Assembly (NCBI GenBank): GCA_900617975.1 | Contig: UZAE01000057.1 | Location: 1-44,482, forward strand | Direction of reading: 5' to 3' | Length of the DNA stretch: 44,482 nt | Source: Rodentolepis nana | Taxonomy: Eukaryota; Platyhelminthes; Cestoda; Cyclophyllidea; Hymenolepididae | In this document: piece by piece, positions 1-9,000 of the stretch | Layout: each line of letters begins with the position of its first letter | Position numbering within the stretch: position 1 is the first letter of the stretch | Translations under genes and position numbers: made by a program | Notes under the pieces: generated by a model | What the model saw: the letters and a program-made list of their open reading frames with translations, nothing else | Told to the model about the DNA's origin: nothing | Database searches by the model: none

Positions 1-12
1 CCCCCCCCACCC

Positions 13-98
13 TTGGGGGAAGCTGAAGTCAAAGTTTAATGATAAATAATGATAATAAATATCACGAAGCCTGCCATTTGAAATAATAATAATAATAT
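13..98 (+). mobile_element. 3' tail fragment of the same LINE family
   Basis: TGGGGGAAGCTGAAGTCAAA, then ATAATAAATATCACGAAGCC and TGCCATTTGAAATAATAATA match the 3' end of the LINE at 38290-38360 read on its own strand. Confidence 0.65.
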
Positions 99-189
99 TT
101 CTTAATCGACTTATCTTCTTGTCTGAAGTGGAGCTATCATCATTTTGTTCTCTTAAGACATAAAATCCATAAGATGACGCACTCTCACT

Positions 190-209
190 CACTCTCTCTC
201 TCTCTCTCA
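190..209. repeat. CT dinucleotide microsatellite
   Basis: CTCACTCTCTCTCTCTCTCT, just downstream of the BTB exon on the minus strand. Confidence 0.9.
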
Positions 210-294
210 ACGGAATATATTAACTACCAATGAAGTTGCCAATTTGCATTCGGTTTTCGGTTCTCGTCAATATGAAGAGCTGTTGTATGCATAC

Positions 295-486
295 CGTAAA
301 ACCTTATGGAATCGCATATATAAAGTGCAGTTGGCAATCACATACCTCTCTTCCAAAAGTTTCCAACACAAATAGATTAGAGATAGGGATCCAAGATGGT
401 GTGCCAACAAGTAAAACTGACCCACATTCTCCAAGTTAATATGGATTTTGCCTGTGTAGGCGAAGTCTATCACAGATACAACAAGG
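295..486 (-). CDS. BTB-domain exon of a KLHL-type (BTB/Kelch) gene, partial
   Basis: On the minus strand, after acceptor TTTCAG (exon edge 486), the frame reads LVVSVIDFAYTGKIHINLEN, then a helix-rich stretch with LLAHHLG and CWKLLEERYVIANC. This is the second half of a BTB/POZ domain running into BACK, as in Kelch-like adaptors of cullin-3 ubiquitin ligases. The 3' edge is uncertain: candidate donors leave the exon end at 303 or 295. I found no first half of the BTB domain in the window, and the Kelch part of this copy would lie off the left edge. The Kelch exons at 3.1-4.4 kb are upstream of it on this strand, so they belong to another gene copy. It may be a fragment rather than a working gene. 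Confidence 0.6.
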
Positions 487-1740
487 CTGAAATGAACAAG
501 AAATTAATAAAAGAATTATATTTGATGTACTCAGTAGAGAATCGGTGCCATTTCATGGTCGGACCTTGATTCCGCTCTAATTGGCTCATTATTTTGGGAA
601 AATGGGCACCAAGGAACGAACGATGAACTGGAATCTCATAGTCCTCCTTCGTCTATCAATCATTATTTGCAGGTGTTAAGATACCCAAAACGAACTCACA
701 ATAATGCGTAAATCAATTAAATGACCTCTTTGTCGAAGTTGGTTGAATAACGCGCTGGTATCCGAGAGCATCTTTTCTACAGGTGGAGCACAATTAACGA
801 CCTCACTACCTACCTTCGCACGCTGAACCAGTATTTTTGCAAAGTGCCTTTTCACTTAGACAGTATTGTGCTTGAATTACTGCAATGCGTCAAGCCTACT
901 TCTATCCGAGATTCAATTGGTCACTCTCATGTCGCACGCCTAAATGACTAATTGTCGCGTTAGAAGTAAGTGCGGTCGTGGGAGCACTGACCAATCAGCC
1001 AACCACCAATCTACATCCACTGCATTGCATTTCGATAAATGATCTCTGTGACAGACACACATCCCGTATAAACTAGTTCACTCCATAGGTGAGTGACCTT
1101 GATATTGTTTTGGGTTAGTAGGGGGTATCAGGAATGATTTAGAACTTGATAGTGTAACCTATCTTCACAGACGTAAATTCCTCAAGTTAATTATGACTGC
1201 ATGGCCGAATATTGGCAGGCATAGAAGCAAATAGTACTCTCTAAAAAAGTAATTAGTGCCCTCTTCAGCCCACTGTTTGCGTGCAAATACCCATTGGGAC
1301 CCACAACAGTTGTTGTTTGCATGCATTATGTTTGAAACGAAGTGGAATGGGTTATACAAATGGCACTTCTGCATTGCAGTGATTACACCAGTTCCAAAGA
1401 ACCGCGTGAATATGTGGATGTGGGGTTGGGGGGTAGGGGGGGGGGGCTAAATGGTAGAAGTCGTGATGGGGCGGTTTGACGTGGAATGGGAATTTCATCA
1501 CCTCGACGTCATTTTCCTTCATACTGTGAATTGGACAAAGGCACGAGTGGGGCTGTAAATTTTAAAGCAATTAATTATGTAATGAGGTGGCAAAAATTGA
1601 GTGAAATGGAATTTAATCAGTTTTAACATACTTTCTCGGTTAAATGTGGGAAGATTAATTGCTTATAAGGATTCGGAGAGGCTCTAATTCGTGCGCCTTT
1701 GGCATTTGAAGCAGATTGCTCCTACAGGAGGTAGGAATTT
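487..1740. other. No supported gene between the BTB exon and the Kelch duplicates
   Basis: I looked for the first half of the BTB domain on the minus strand and did not find it. Only a G-rich tract and short chance frames are present. Confidence 0.5.
1421..1446 (+). repeat. G-rich tract
   Basis: TGGGGTTGGGGGGTAGGGG extending into a G11 run. It fits a four-run G-quadruplex pattern. Confidence 0.9.
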
Positions 1741-1839
1741 CAGCGGTTCTAGATTTATAGTTAAGTATTAAATGAGATGCAATATCACTCACGTTTCTTC
1801 AGGAGATGTTTCTATTTGGAAAACATATTAATCTGCACC

Positions 1840-2090
1840 TATTTTATGAATTATCTTATAGACATGGGATATTGGCCTGACAGGACAACGCAAAATTATA
1901 AGACTACATATTTCCGACGAAAAGATGGTCAACCACAGCCAACACTGAAACTGGAAGGTTACGAATCATCGTCTTTGCTCTAGTAGGCCAACAATAAATG
2001 GAAGAACCCTTGCACCCTATGCGTTAGTAGTGACAGAACCGGCAACGTAAACACACCCCTTGAAGAATTCTACTTCAGGAGAGATCCTTG
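1840..2090 (-). pseudogene. Decayed duplicate of Kelch exon D (copy 3)
   Basis: Minus strand reads RISPEVEFFKGCVYVAGSVT, then stops (for example TAG in the codon after TNA and TGA after EQRR). LPVSVLAVVDHLFVG continues in a shifted frame. It is closest to the copy at 2770-3033, from which it is offset by about 0.96 kb together with flanking sequence. Confidence 0.65.
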
Positions 2091-2299
2091 GTTCCAACAA
2101 TGGATTGAAGAATACGGAGATGATTTGTCTGAAGATGCTTGAAACAATTCGGGTGTAATAAAATCTATTGTTCATATTTCAGCTAATTCTACAAGAACTA
2201 AAACTTCAAGGTAAAGGTTAGGGTGTCAGAAACCCATGTCGTAACCTAGAACACCCGAAGAGTCAAATGGCAGCGTAAATATGGCAAGTCTTTCAATAC

Positions 2300-2467
2300 T
2301 CCAATAATATTCATTGGGTAACTACGCTGCACTTACTCATATTCCGACTTAGAATATTTCTCACAGGTGTTGGAGCATATACTTTGTGATTTCAACTGCA
2401 GGAATTACCCTTTACAACTCTGTAAATATTGTACCACTTCCTATATTACCACTCCAATAACACAAAT
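2300..2467 (-). pseudogene. Decayed duplicate of Kelch exon B
   Basis: Plus-strand sequence around 2281-2310 (ATGGCAAGTC...ATACTCCAATAAT), 2350-2380 (AGAATATTTCTCACAGGTG) and 2430-2500 parallels the exon B area at 3890-4010 and 4160-4220 in the same order. The glycine strand reads YICVIGVV with a stop soon after, so it is not coding. Confidence 0.45.
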
Positions 2468-2622
2468 ATGGTTGAGAATGAACGAGAGATCAAAGTCAAG
2501 ATCATTTGGTTCTAGAGTAAATGATGGTGATGAGGTAACAACTTAAATTCACCATTCTGACTCTGGTGAATATTAATTTCTGTTTCATCATCCATCAAAT
2601 TTAGAACAAGTGAAAGAAAACA

Positions 2623-2648
2623 GGGGTGTGCGATAGACTTACCTCCAC
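2623..2648 (+). repeat. Isolated 5' head of the SINE-like repeat
   Basis: GGGGTGTGCGATAGACTTAC followed by CTCCAC matches the first 26 bp of the family; sequence after that is unrelated. It lies within the Kelch duplication zone. Confidence 0.5.
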
Positions 2649-2769
2649 AGCAAAAAGCAGAAGTCTCCAACTGTGATCATTTTGATTTCTATCGAACAAG
2701 AAGTGCGCATTTCAACACTTCTAGATTTACAGGTAAGTATTAAATGAGATTTAATTTCCCTTACGCTTC

Positions 2770-3033
2770 CAGTATAAAAATATTTTGAACTGCAGCTATT
2801 TTAAGACATAGACAGGAGGTATTGACTTGACAGGACAACACAAAAATGTTGGACTTCTTCCTTCTGACGAAAGGATGATCACTCACAGCCAACATTGAAG
2901 CTGGAAGGTTACGAATCGTCGTCTTTGCTCTGGTAGGCCGACAATTAATGAACGAATTTCTGCATCCCATGCATTAGTAGTGGGAGAACCGGCAACGTAA
3001 CCACACCCCTTGAAGAATTCTACTTCAGGAGAG
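2770..3033 (-). pseudogene. Decayed duplicate of Kelch exon D (copy 2)
   Basis: Minus strand reads NSPEVEFFKGCGYVAG and then GLPEQRRRFVTFQLQCWL before a TGA, while the continuing homology (MLAVSDHPFVR) lies in another frame. The GTAAGT donor present in exon D is degraded here. The nucleotide match to exon D is clear over CACCCCTTGAAGAATTCTAC and the flanking sequence. Confidence 0.65.
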
Positions 3034-3136
3034 TTCCTTGGTTTGCAACTTTTGTTCCAGTTGCTGTTTTAACAATTAACTTAGAGGGAGTTGGTGTTGG
3101 CTTGTAAGAACAACATAGAAATATACAAATACTTAC

Positions 3137-3316
3137 TTCCAACGTAGAGATGGTCACTCACTGACAACAATGAAAGTAAATCACCATTAAAGGGAAAGGA
3201 ATGCGGAATCACCGTCCACTGATCTGGTAGGCCATCACTAAAGGAAAGAACCTCTGCTGTCTGTGATTGTGTACTCGAACCACCGGCAACATAAACGCAC
3301 CCCTTGAAGAATTCTA
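3137..3316 (-). CDS. Kelch-repeat exon D (VEFFKGCVYVAGG), frame-shifted relative to exon C
   Basis: Reads VEFFKGCVYVAGGSSTQSQ, TAEVLSFSDGLPDQWTVIPH and then LLSVSDHLYVG, ending at donor GGAA|GTAAGT (3136). The VYVAGG strand and QWTVI are Kelch-like. The boundary with C is either an acceptor CCCTGCAG at 3317 or a frameshift. It is the best-preserved of three similar copies; the other two (2770-3033 and 1840-2090) carry stops or frame breaks. Confidence 0.6.
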
Positions 3317-3526
3317 CTGCAGGGGAGGTCCTTGGTCACCAAGCACCAAGTCCTTGAGCACCAAGTTGGACTGTTTTCAGAACTTAGTAACAATTCTACT
3401 GTATTTAGGGTTGTATTGCGAAAATTTAGTACGCAATATCCACCAAGAACTAAAACTCCTTGATCCGGCACGTGTACTGCTCCACAATATTTTCTTTCTG
3501 TAGTCATATTGGGAAGTGCTATCCAT
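3317..3526 (-). CDS. Kelch-repeat exon C (WIALPNMTTERKYCGA ... VLVLGG)
   Basis: Acceptor CTATTTCAG at 3527. Reads WIALPNMTTERKYCGAVHVP followed by DQGVLVLGG, NTVELLL and a TW pair, a typical Kelch blade (W..L..M...R, GG, VE, W). Its downstream boundary is unclear: the frame runs on through TWCSRTWCLVTKDLP, but the next blade (D) is in another frame. Either an extremely short intron (about 23 nt ending CTGCAG) or a frameshift separates them. Confidence 0.65.
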
Positions 3527-3961
3527 CTGAAATAGGCAAACTGGCTTCACTTACCTCACAACGACTAAATGTAATTTGACATGTGATGGCAATCAAGCGT
3601 AAATTTAAAGAACATTTATGTTGCAATAAAATTGCCTCAAAGGAATTGGGGATACGAAGTTGTAAGATTTGCGATATTTCACAATACAATACACTCTCTC
3701 AAAAACTACAATGATGGTCTCCATTCAATTTTGGTTCAAACTTGAAATGATAGGGATTTACATTAAAGGAAGTTCAAAATGACGGTCTCCAGAAGGTACA
3801 GACAGGTTCACCCACTGCTCTAGTAAACAGGATGGCCAGAAGCCTATGGTCTAAACAAGAGCACATAAGGCGTCCAATGCCAATGCAATCATGGCAAATC
3901 AACTAATACTCCAATGGAGGTAAGCACAGTTTATCATAACGTAAAAACACTCAATGCATAC

Positions 3962-4184
3962 CTATAATTCCACGGAGAATACTTTTCACAGGTGGAAAGA
4001 ACTTCTTTATTGCTTCGACCCCCAAAAACAAGAATTTCATGGCCGACAGTAACTGCGGAAGCCGAATATCTTCCCTCTGTCATTGGTGCAGTCTCTGCCA
4101 CCACGCCATTGCAAGGATTTACTTTTAAGGCATTGGAACAAATAGACCCTTCCCTTGTCTTACCTCCAATCACATAAATATATT
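3962..4184 (-). CDS. Kelch-repeat exon B (EYIYVIGG ... ILVFGG)
   Basis: Acceptor ATTTTAG at 4185, donor TATAG|GTATGC at 3961. Reads EYIYVIGGKTREGS, a linker, then MTEGRYSASAVTVGHEILVF, GGRSNKEVLSTCEKYSPWNY. The double-glycine strands (VIGG, VFGG), the conserved MxxxR turn and the trailing C/V-EKY are standard Kelch blade marks, and about one and a half blades are encoded. It joins A (phase 1) and C (AG|A, giving Arg) without disturbance. Confidence 0.75.
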
Positions 4185-4258
4185 CTAAAATGAAGGAGAG
4201 ATGAAAGTTGAGATCGTGTGGTGTTGGTTCAAAAGACGATATTGAACAGTCAACTTAC

Positions 4259-4398
4259 CGTCACAGGCAACTGTGCAGATTTCCTTTCTGTATGGTAACT
4301 TAGACACCTTTTCCATGCCCTTAACATTTGGTGCTGCTGATAGAAAAGGTAAGTCGATGCTCACGCCATTTCTGTAAATAAAAATTCTGTCCCTCATT
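4259..4398 (-). CDS. Kelch-like gene exon A (region entering the propeller)
   Basis: Acceptor TTTCACAG at 4399, donor GAC G|GTAAGT at 4258. It encodes one leading base, then MRDRIFIYRNGVSIDLPFLS through VSKLPYRKEICTVACD (46 codons) and one base of the next codon. The phase fits exon B. The internal ATG need not be the start, since the exon begins in phase. No BTB or BACK exon is visible upstream of it. Confidence 0.55.
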
Positions 4399-4559
4399 CT
4401 GTGAAATGCATAAAGTTGTAGGAAATATGGACATAGAAAAGCTTGTCAAAAATATACCCACCTCTTTTCCCCGGATTTATTACATGTTGTCCTATATTCT
4501 TGAAGTGCATGTCTTAAGATAATTATACATATGTTAAATTGTTTCGTATACCTTGACCT

Positions 4560-4712
4560 GTCCGAAATGATAATGTCTATTGTTTCTATTTCTTCTCATC
4601 CACCAATAACTATAATTTAAAGATCCGACTACTGTAGTTTTCTAATTCCACGTCTCCCTGTGGGCTTATTGAGAAGTGCTATCCATTTACAATGGGCAAA
4701 TAAGTTTGACTT
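4560..4712 (-). pseudogene. Decayed duplicate of the start of Kelch exon C
   Basis: The plus-strand stretch 4665-4715 (GAGAAGTGCTATCCATTTAC, AATGGGCAAATAAG, CTTACCTCG) is a diverged copy of 3510-3560 (GGGAAGTGCTATCCATCTGA, AATAGGCAAACTGG, CTTACCTCA), the acceptor side of exon C. The acceptor AG is lost and no reading frame follows. Confidence 0.5.
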
Positions 4713-4949
4713 ACCTCGAAACTTCCAATCAAAATGATTTAATCAACAATAGAATACAATGACAGGGATTTCGTAATAATAATTTACAATGGAATCAGTG
4801 CAATGTCGGAGTGAGCAAAAGCTTCATTCGACTTCATTTCAACTGCGGAAATGATATTCTGGTAGTTATGCCGTATCGGCCAAGTTATTATCATTGGAAT
4901 GCACTCTTTTCATGTTATAGTAGCAAAGCAGGAGTGTAAACGAAACAAA

Positions 4950-5350
4950 AATTCATGCACTATTCCACAACACTTGTAGAGAAAAATGGCAACTCAACAA
5001 ACAGGTTAACTTGTCGAAAACGCTCAAACCAAACTCGTCTTTTGTTGTAATCGAATTATTTATCATCCTCGATTTTTTCAAAACATCCAAAAACAAAAAG
5101 TACTCATGTTCGACAGTAGCTGTAGAAGAATAATTTCTTACGTGATTTAACGATTTTGACTCGTTAACCTCATCATTGAGGGGATAAATCATCCGCTATT
5201 CTGTTATACCTCCAACTACTTAAATATATTCTAAAATTAAGGAGAGATCAAGGCTAGCATCGCACGATTTGACTCAATGGAAGGTGATGAATTAATAACT
5301 TACCATCACAAGAAAACCTGCACCACTGCCATTAATCTTTAGTGCTGCTG
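4950..5350 (-). pseudogene. Decayed duplicate of Kelch exons A/B
   Basis: Minus strand reads EYI-stop-VVGGITE near 5235-5200, then RNYSSTATVEHEYFLFLD further on, recognisably GRYSASAVTVGHEILVFGG of exon B after drift. The intron after exon A and the GTGCTGCTGATAGA piece of exon A recur at 5215-5350 in the same order. The start codon frame is broken by in-frame stops. Confidence 0.6.
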
Positions 5351-5357
5351 ATAGATA

Positions 5358-5362
5358 TATGT

Positions 5363-5399
<37 letters not shown>

Positions 5400-5416
5400 T
5401 ATATATATGCATATAC
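5358..5416. repeat. AT dinucleotide microsatellite
   Basis: A long TA repeat interrupted by GCATATATATATGCATATAC, at the left edge of the old SINE-like copy. Confidence 0.95.
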
Positions 5417-5417
5417 A

Positions 5418-5610
5418 TGTCTCATTCGATCACATCCACAGTACTTTTCAAATCATTATACCGACAATTATGTATATCTCTCTTACATCTGTGAATCAAT
5501 TTCTGTTTCTACTCTCGACTCATTGTGACTTTGATGTCGTTACTAAAGATAACAAAAGGGCTACTGATAACATTCATAAAGCCTACAATTTAATATAAAT
5601 AAATATATAT
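5418..5610 (+). mobile_element. SINE-like repeat, old 3' half
   Basis: TTCGATCACATCCACAGTAC, TCTCTCTTACATCTGTGAAT, TGTGACTTTGATGTCGTTAC, AGGGCTACTGATAACATTCA and ATAAAGCCTACAATTTAATA follow the 3' half of the family in order, with a TAAATAAATATA tail. It sits next to an AT microsatellite. Confidence 0.6.
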
Positions 5611-5948
5611 TTTTCCATTTAGCAAGGCAATAAATCAGTGTCTTAGTCATATTTCATCCGAACAATATTAATTAATATTGTGTTAGGTTAGGTCCGTGAA
5701 CATGTAATTTCGGGAACCATTACGCCAATATTACATTTTAAGCATAACTCGGACTTATTTTACGAATTATTCTGAAAGATGTAAAGCATTCAAAACATGT
5801 TCCATTACAATTTCATAAGGTAAATAATTGTTTTTGTTGTTAAAAATAGTAATATAGAATGAGTTTTTAGTTTTGTTTATTCCAATCCCTATAATGAAAA
5901 ACTAAGGTCATAGTTTGGGCGCTTGTTTCCTTATATATCCTTACCTCT

Positions 5949-6056
5949 ATGGTTGTGATGAAGCAAGTTTGTGTTCTCGGATGTGGTTCAATGGGCACTG
6001 TGTTGTGCAATTTAGTTGCAGAAAGATTATTGAGTTTGCCTGGGTACAATTCAAAG
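5949..6056 (+). CDS. GPD1-like exon 1 (Rossmann nucleotide-binding loop)
   Basis: Encodes residues 1-36, beginning [16 protein letters not shown], with the dinucleotide-binding glycine loop GxGxxG. It ends in AAG followed by the donor GTATTG, phase 0. A downstream in-frame ATG at 5958 is a possible alternative start. No ATG precedes 5949 back to the in-frame stop at 5895. Confidence 0.88.
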
Positions 6057-9000
6057 GTATTGTTTGGTTTTGATACGCTATAATGATGAAATGGAATAGG
6101 TTCTGTGGTATGTCAGAGATGAGAAATATTGTGACTGTGATCTCAAGGAGCACATAAGAACTTACGGAGAAAATAAAAAGTACCTTCCTGGAGTTAAGAT
6201 ATTGGAAAATGTAGTTATTTCTGATGATGCTGGTGCTGTCGCTGAAGCCGCAGATGTTGTTCTTTTTGCTTATGCCACTCGTCACGTCACTGAAATTTTG
6301 GATGCTGTAAAGTCACATCTAAAAAAAGATGTTCTCTTCGTTTCTTTCTCTAAGGTGAATGTATTTCCTAAAATGCCACGTCAAAGTTACGAGATTGGAA
6401 ATATATTTTAATTTGCTTTTAGGGCTTGGTCGTCCGTGAGTCAGCTAGCAGTTTCGTACAACCAGATATCGTGTTAGTCAGCGAGGAAATTCGTCGAGTG
6501 ACGGGACTCGAATCTATAGTTATTAGTGGTGCTCTGACAGCTCGTGGGCTTGCAGGTGGAGAGTTCTGTGAGGTTACACTTGGTGCTAAATGTCAGAAGG
6601 ACTCTGAAGAAATTAAGCAGATTCTTCACGTAAGTAAAACTGTTAACTATTTAAATTATCCTCTTCGACGTAGTCTTAAGAATGTGAAACTCATTATTTG
6701 TCAGAAGTTAGAATTGTCTAAAATTGGTACTAGGCAAAGTGGACTCTGCATTATTGATTTTATAACCTGTAGTCTCAACGACCTGAAAGAAGTTCTATAC
6801 TAGGTTGAGTGTTCATGATATTTGACTGGTTATTTTGACCTGCTAATATATATGTTCAGTAATATTGACTATCAGTAATAAGATGTAGTTGTTTTATCTT
6901 TTAAAAGCGTCATATATACACCAGTTCAATTCATGTATGCCTATTCAATTTTACTTTGGTTAAAATTTGGAGGGAGAAATTTTATCAGCATGTTCAAATA
7001 ACTGGCCCTATGTAGAGATCTGAGCTACACCACCACTGAATCACATAGACTTGATCTATTGGGGGTGTTTTTGAACAATGTCACATATTTGGAATTAATT
7101 TCATTTAGAGTCTCACTGTAACGGTAATATTAAAAGGGAGATTTTCAAAAATAATAACCATCTTTATTATTTCTAACTTGCCACTTTCCTTCTCATAAAA
7201 TCTTAGAATCAATAATTATTTTTTCTCACTGCAATCTTTGCTTCCTTGAATAATGAACCCACCCATTCCTTGCCTTCGAGGGCCAGTGATTTTGCAAATG
7301 GTAAGCCACTGAAGGCCGAGTTGAATTGGTCTGTAAGTAGAGAAACAGACTTGAGATAAACTAAGCTGGATGGTTGATAAGATTTCTAGTAGACTAGAAT
7401 GTTTCGCTTAAAATTCTCCTCTTTCAGTCTGATAACCTCCAGTTGACTTGGACAGATGACGTTACCACGGTGGAGATTTGTGGTGCTTTGAAAAATATTC
7501 TCTCTGTAGCTGCTGGAGTGGTGGACGGTTTGAAACTTGGAGCTAATACCAAGTCGGCAATCATCCGTTTGGGTCTGTATGAGATGGGGCAGTATTGTCA
7601 TTTCATATATGGCAAATATGGTAAGTGGATTTGTCGACATTGCTGAGATAGTTTATCATTATAGAATTCAGAATTGTGCCTTATTAGCTAGCTTATATAA
7701 TAATAATATGGACATTGTCTGGTCAGGTTCTGATTTAAGCAACTCTTGTGGATTTAGGTATGATAATTTGTGTGTGACTTAAAATGGAGATAGAAGATAT
7801 GAACGAGAAGAATTAATGAGACGATAATGGTAGAAATAGTCGTTGCGTTTGAAATCCGCAAGGGTAATCAAGGGTTTGAATATGTGATTAGGCTTGCTGA
7901 TGATTATCGCCTGGGACGAGTGTTTTCATAGTTCTTTCCAATGGAATCTCCGTTGTTTCTTTCCCAAGTAGTAGTCATAAAACGGTGTAAGGTGTATGCT
8001 CTAAAATACTGAAGTGGTAGTGACGAGGATGAATGCCCAAGCAGACAGTGCAGTGGAGAGTAAGGGAGTTGTTGATGTCGTTTTCAAACCTCTTTAAGAC
8101 CTTTTTTCCGGGTGAGATGAATGTGCTGCTTTTTATGCCAGTGGAAATTGGCCTATATTTACCAAGGCGATGGGTAAGCAGAAGTCTGCAACTGAAAATG
8201 AGTGGTGGGGTAAATGGTAATGTAGGCTAAAGAACACTTGTATAGATTTGCCATCGCGATGCTGTCAATAGAATTGATGATGAGGACATCGCGATTATTG
8301 TTATTGAATGTGAGAGAGGTATTTGCAATTTATGACAACTGCACATTAGGAGCCAGCATTCGTTTGCCCCATCAGTAGCATAGCCACAAAGCGAAAAGGG
8401 AATGGTGAATTGTCTTGATGTATCATTCTCGAGAATGAGCGATGCTCTGACATTCTGGTTGCGACTAATTGGCTGATGATGCAAGCTGCCCATTTAATTA
8501 GGATATTATTGCAATTTTAGGTCCCAGCAGATTTCCAAGTGAGTTTTAGTAGCCTAATCTGATTTCCTTTGGCGGCATGTCGAATTGAATTTAAATCTAA
8601 CATTTGCAGTTGCGTTTTAGTTGTTGATCTGACATTCTATTTTATCCCTTTTTACTGTTAGCATTGTCATGAAGTCTACTTCTTTTCTTTGAAAAGTTGG
8701 CGTCTTGATGGAATGGGGAAGGTGAGTGGAATATGTGTCTCTTCGATGGGCTCGGAAGACGTTGAGGACCTATAAAATAATCTTGCCGCTTCCAAAAGTA
8801 ATGAGTCCGTAGTGGTTGAGGTCTTTTCAGAGGAGATTTAAGCCGAGTCAATGGATTGTTGCTTTTAGTCTGATTGATGGGGTTTTATGAAATTTCACTT
8901 GGCACATTCAACTTTCTGATCGTAACTCGCAGAAAACTTGCATGGACTCTCACGAAATGGGCTTTGAGATTGAGGGGAATATTCGTACGACCGACTTTCG

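Larger units (their letters stand above)
1720..3045. repeat. Direct duplication, about 0.96-kb period
   Basis: Sequence at about 1720-2090 recurs at about 2690-3045. Paired landmarks are TTCTAGATTTA...AAGTATTAAATGAG (1746/2719), ACAGGACAAC (1879/2838) and ACCGGCAACGTAA (2038/2991). It contains the decayed Kelch D copies. Confidence 0.7.
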
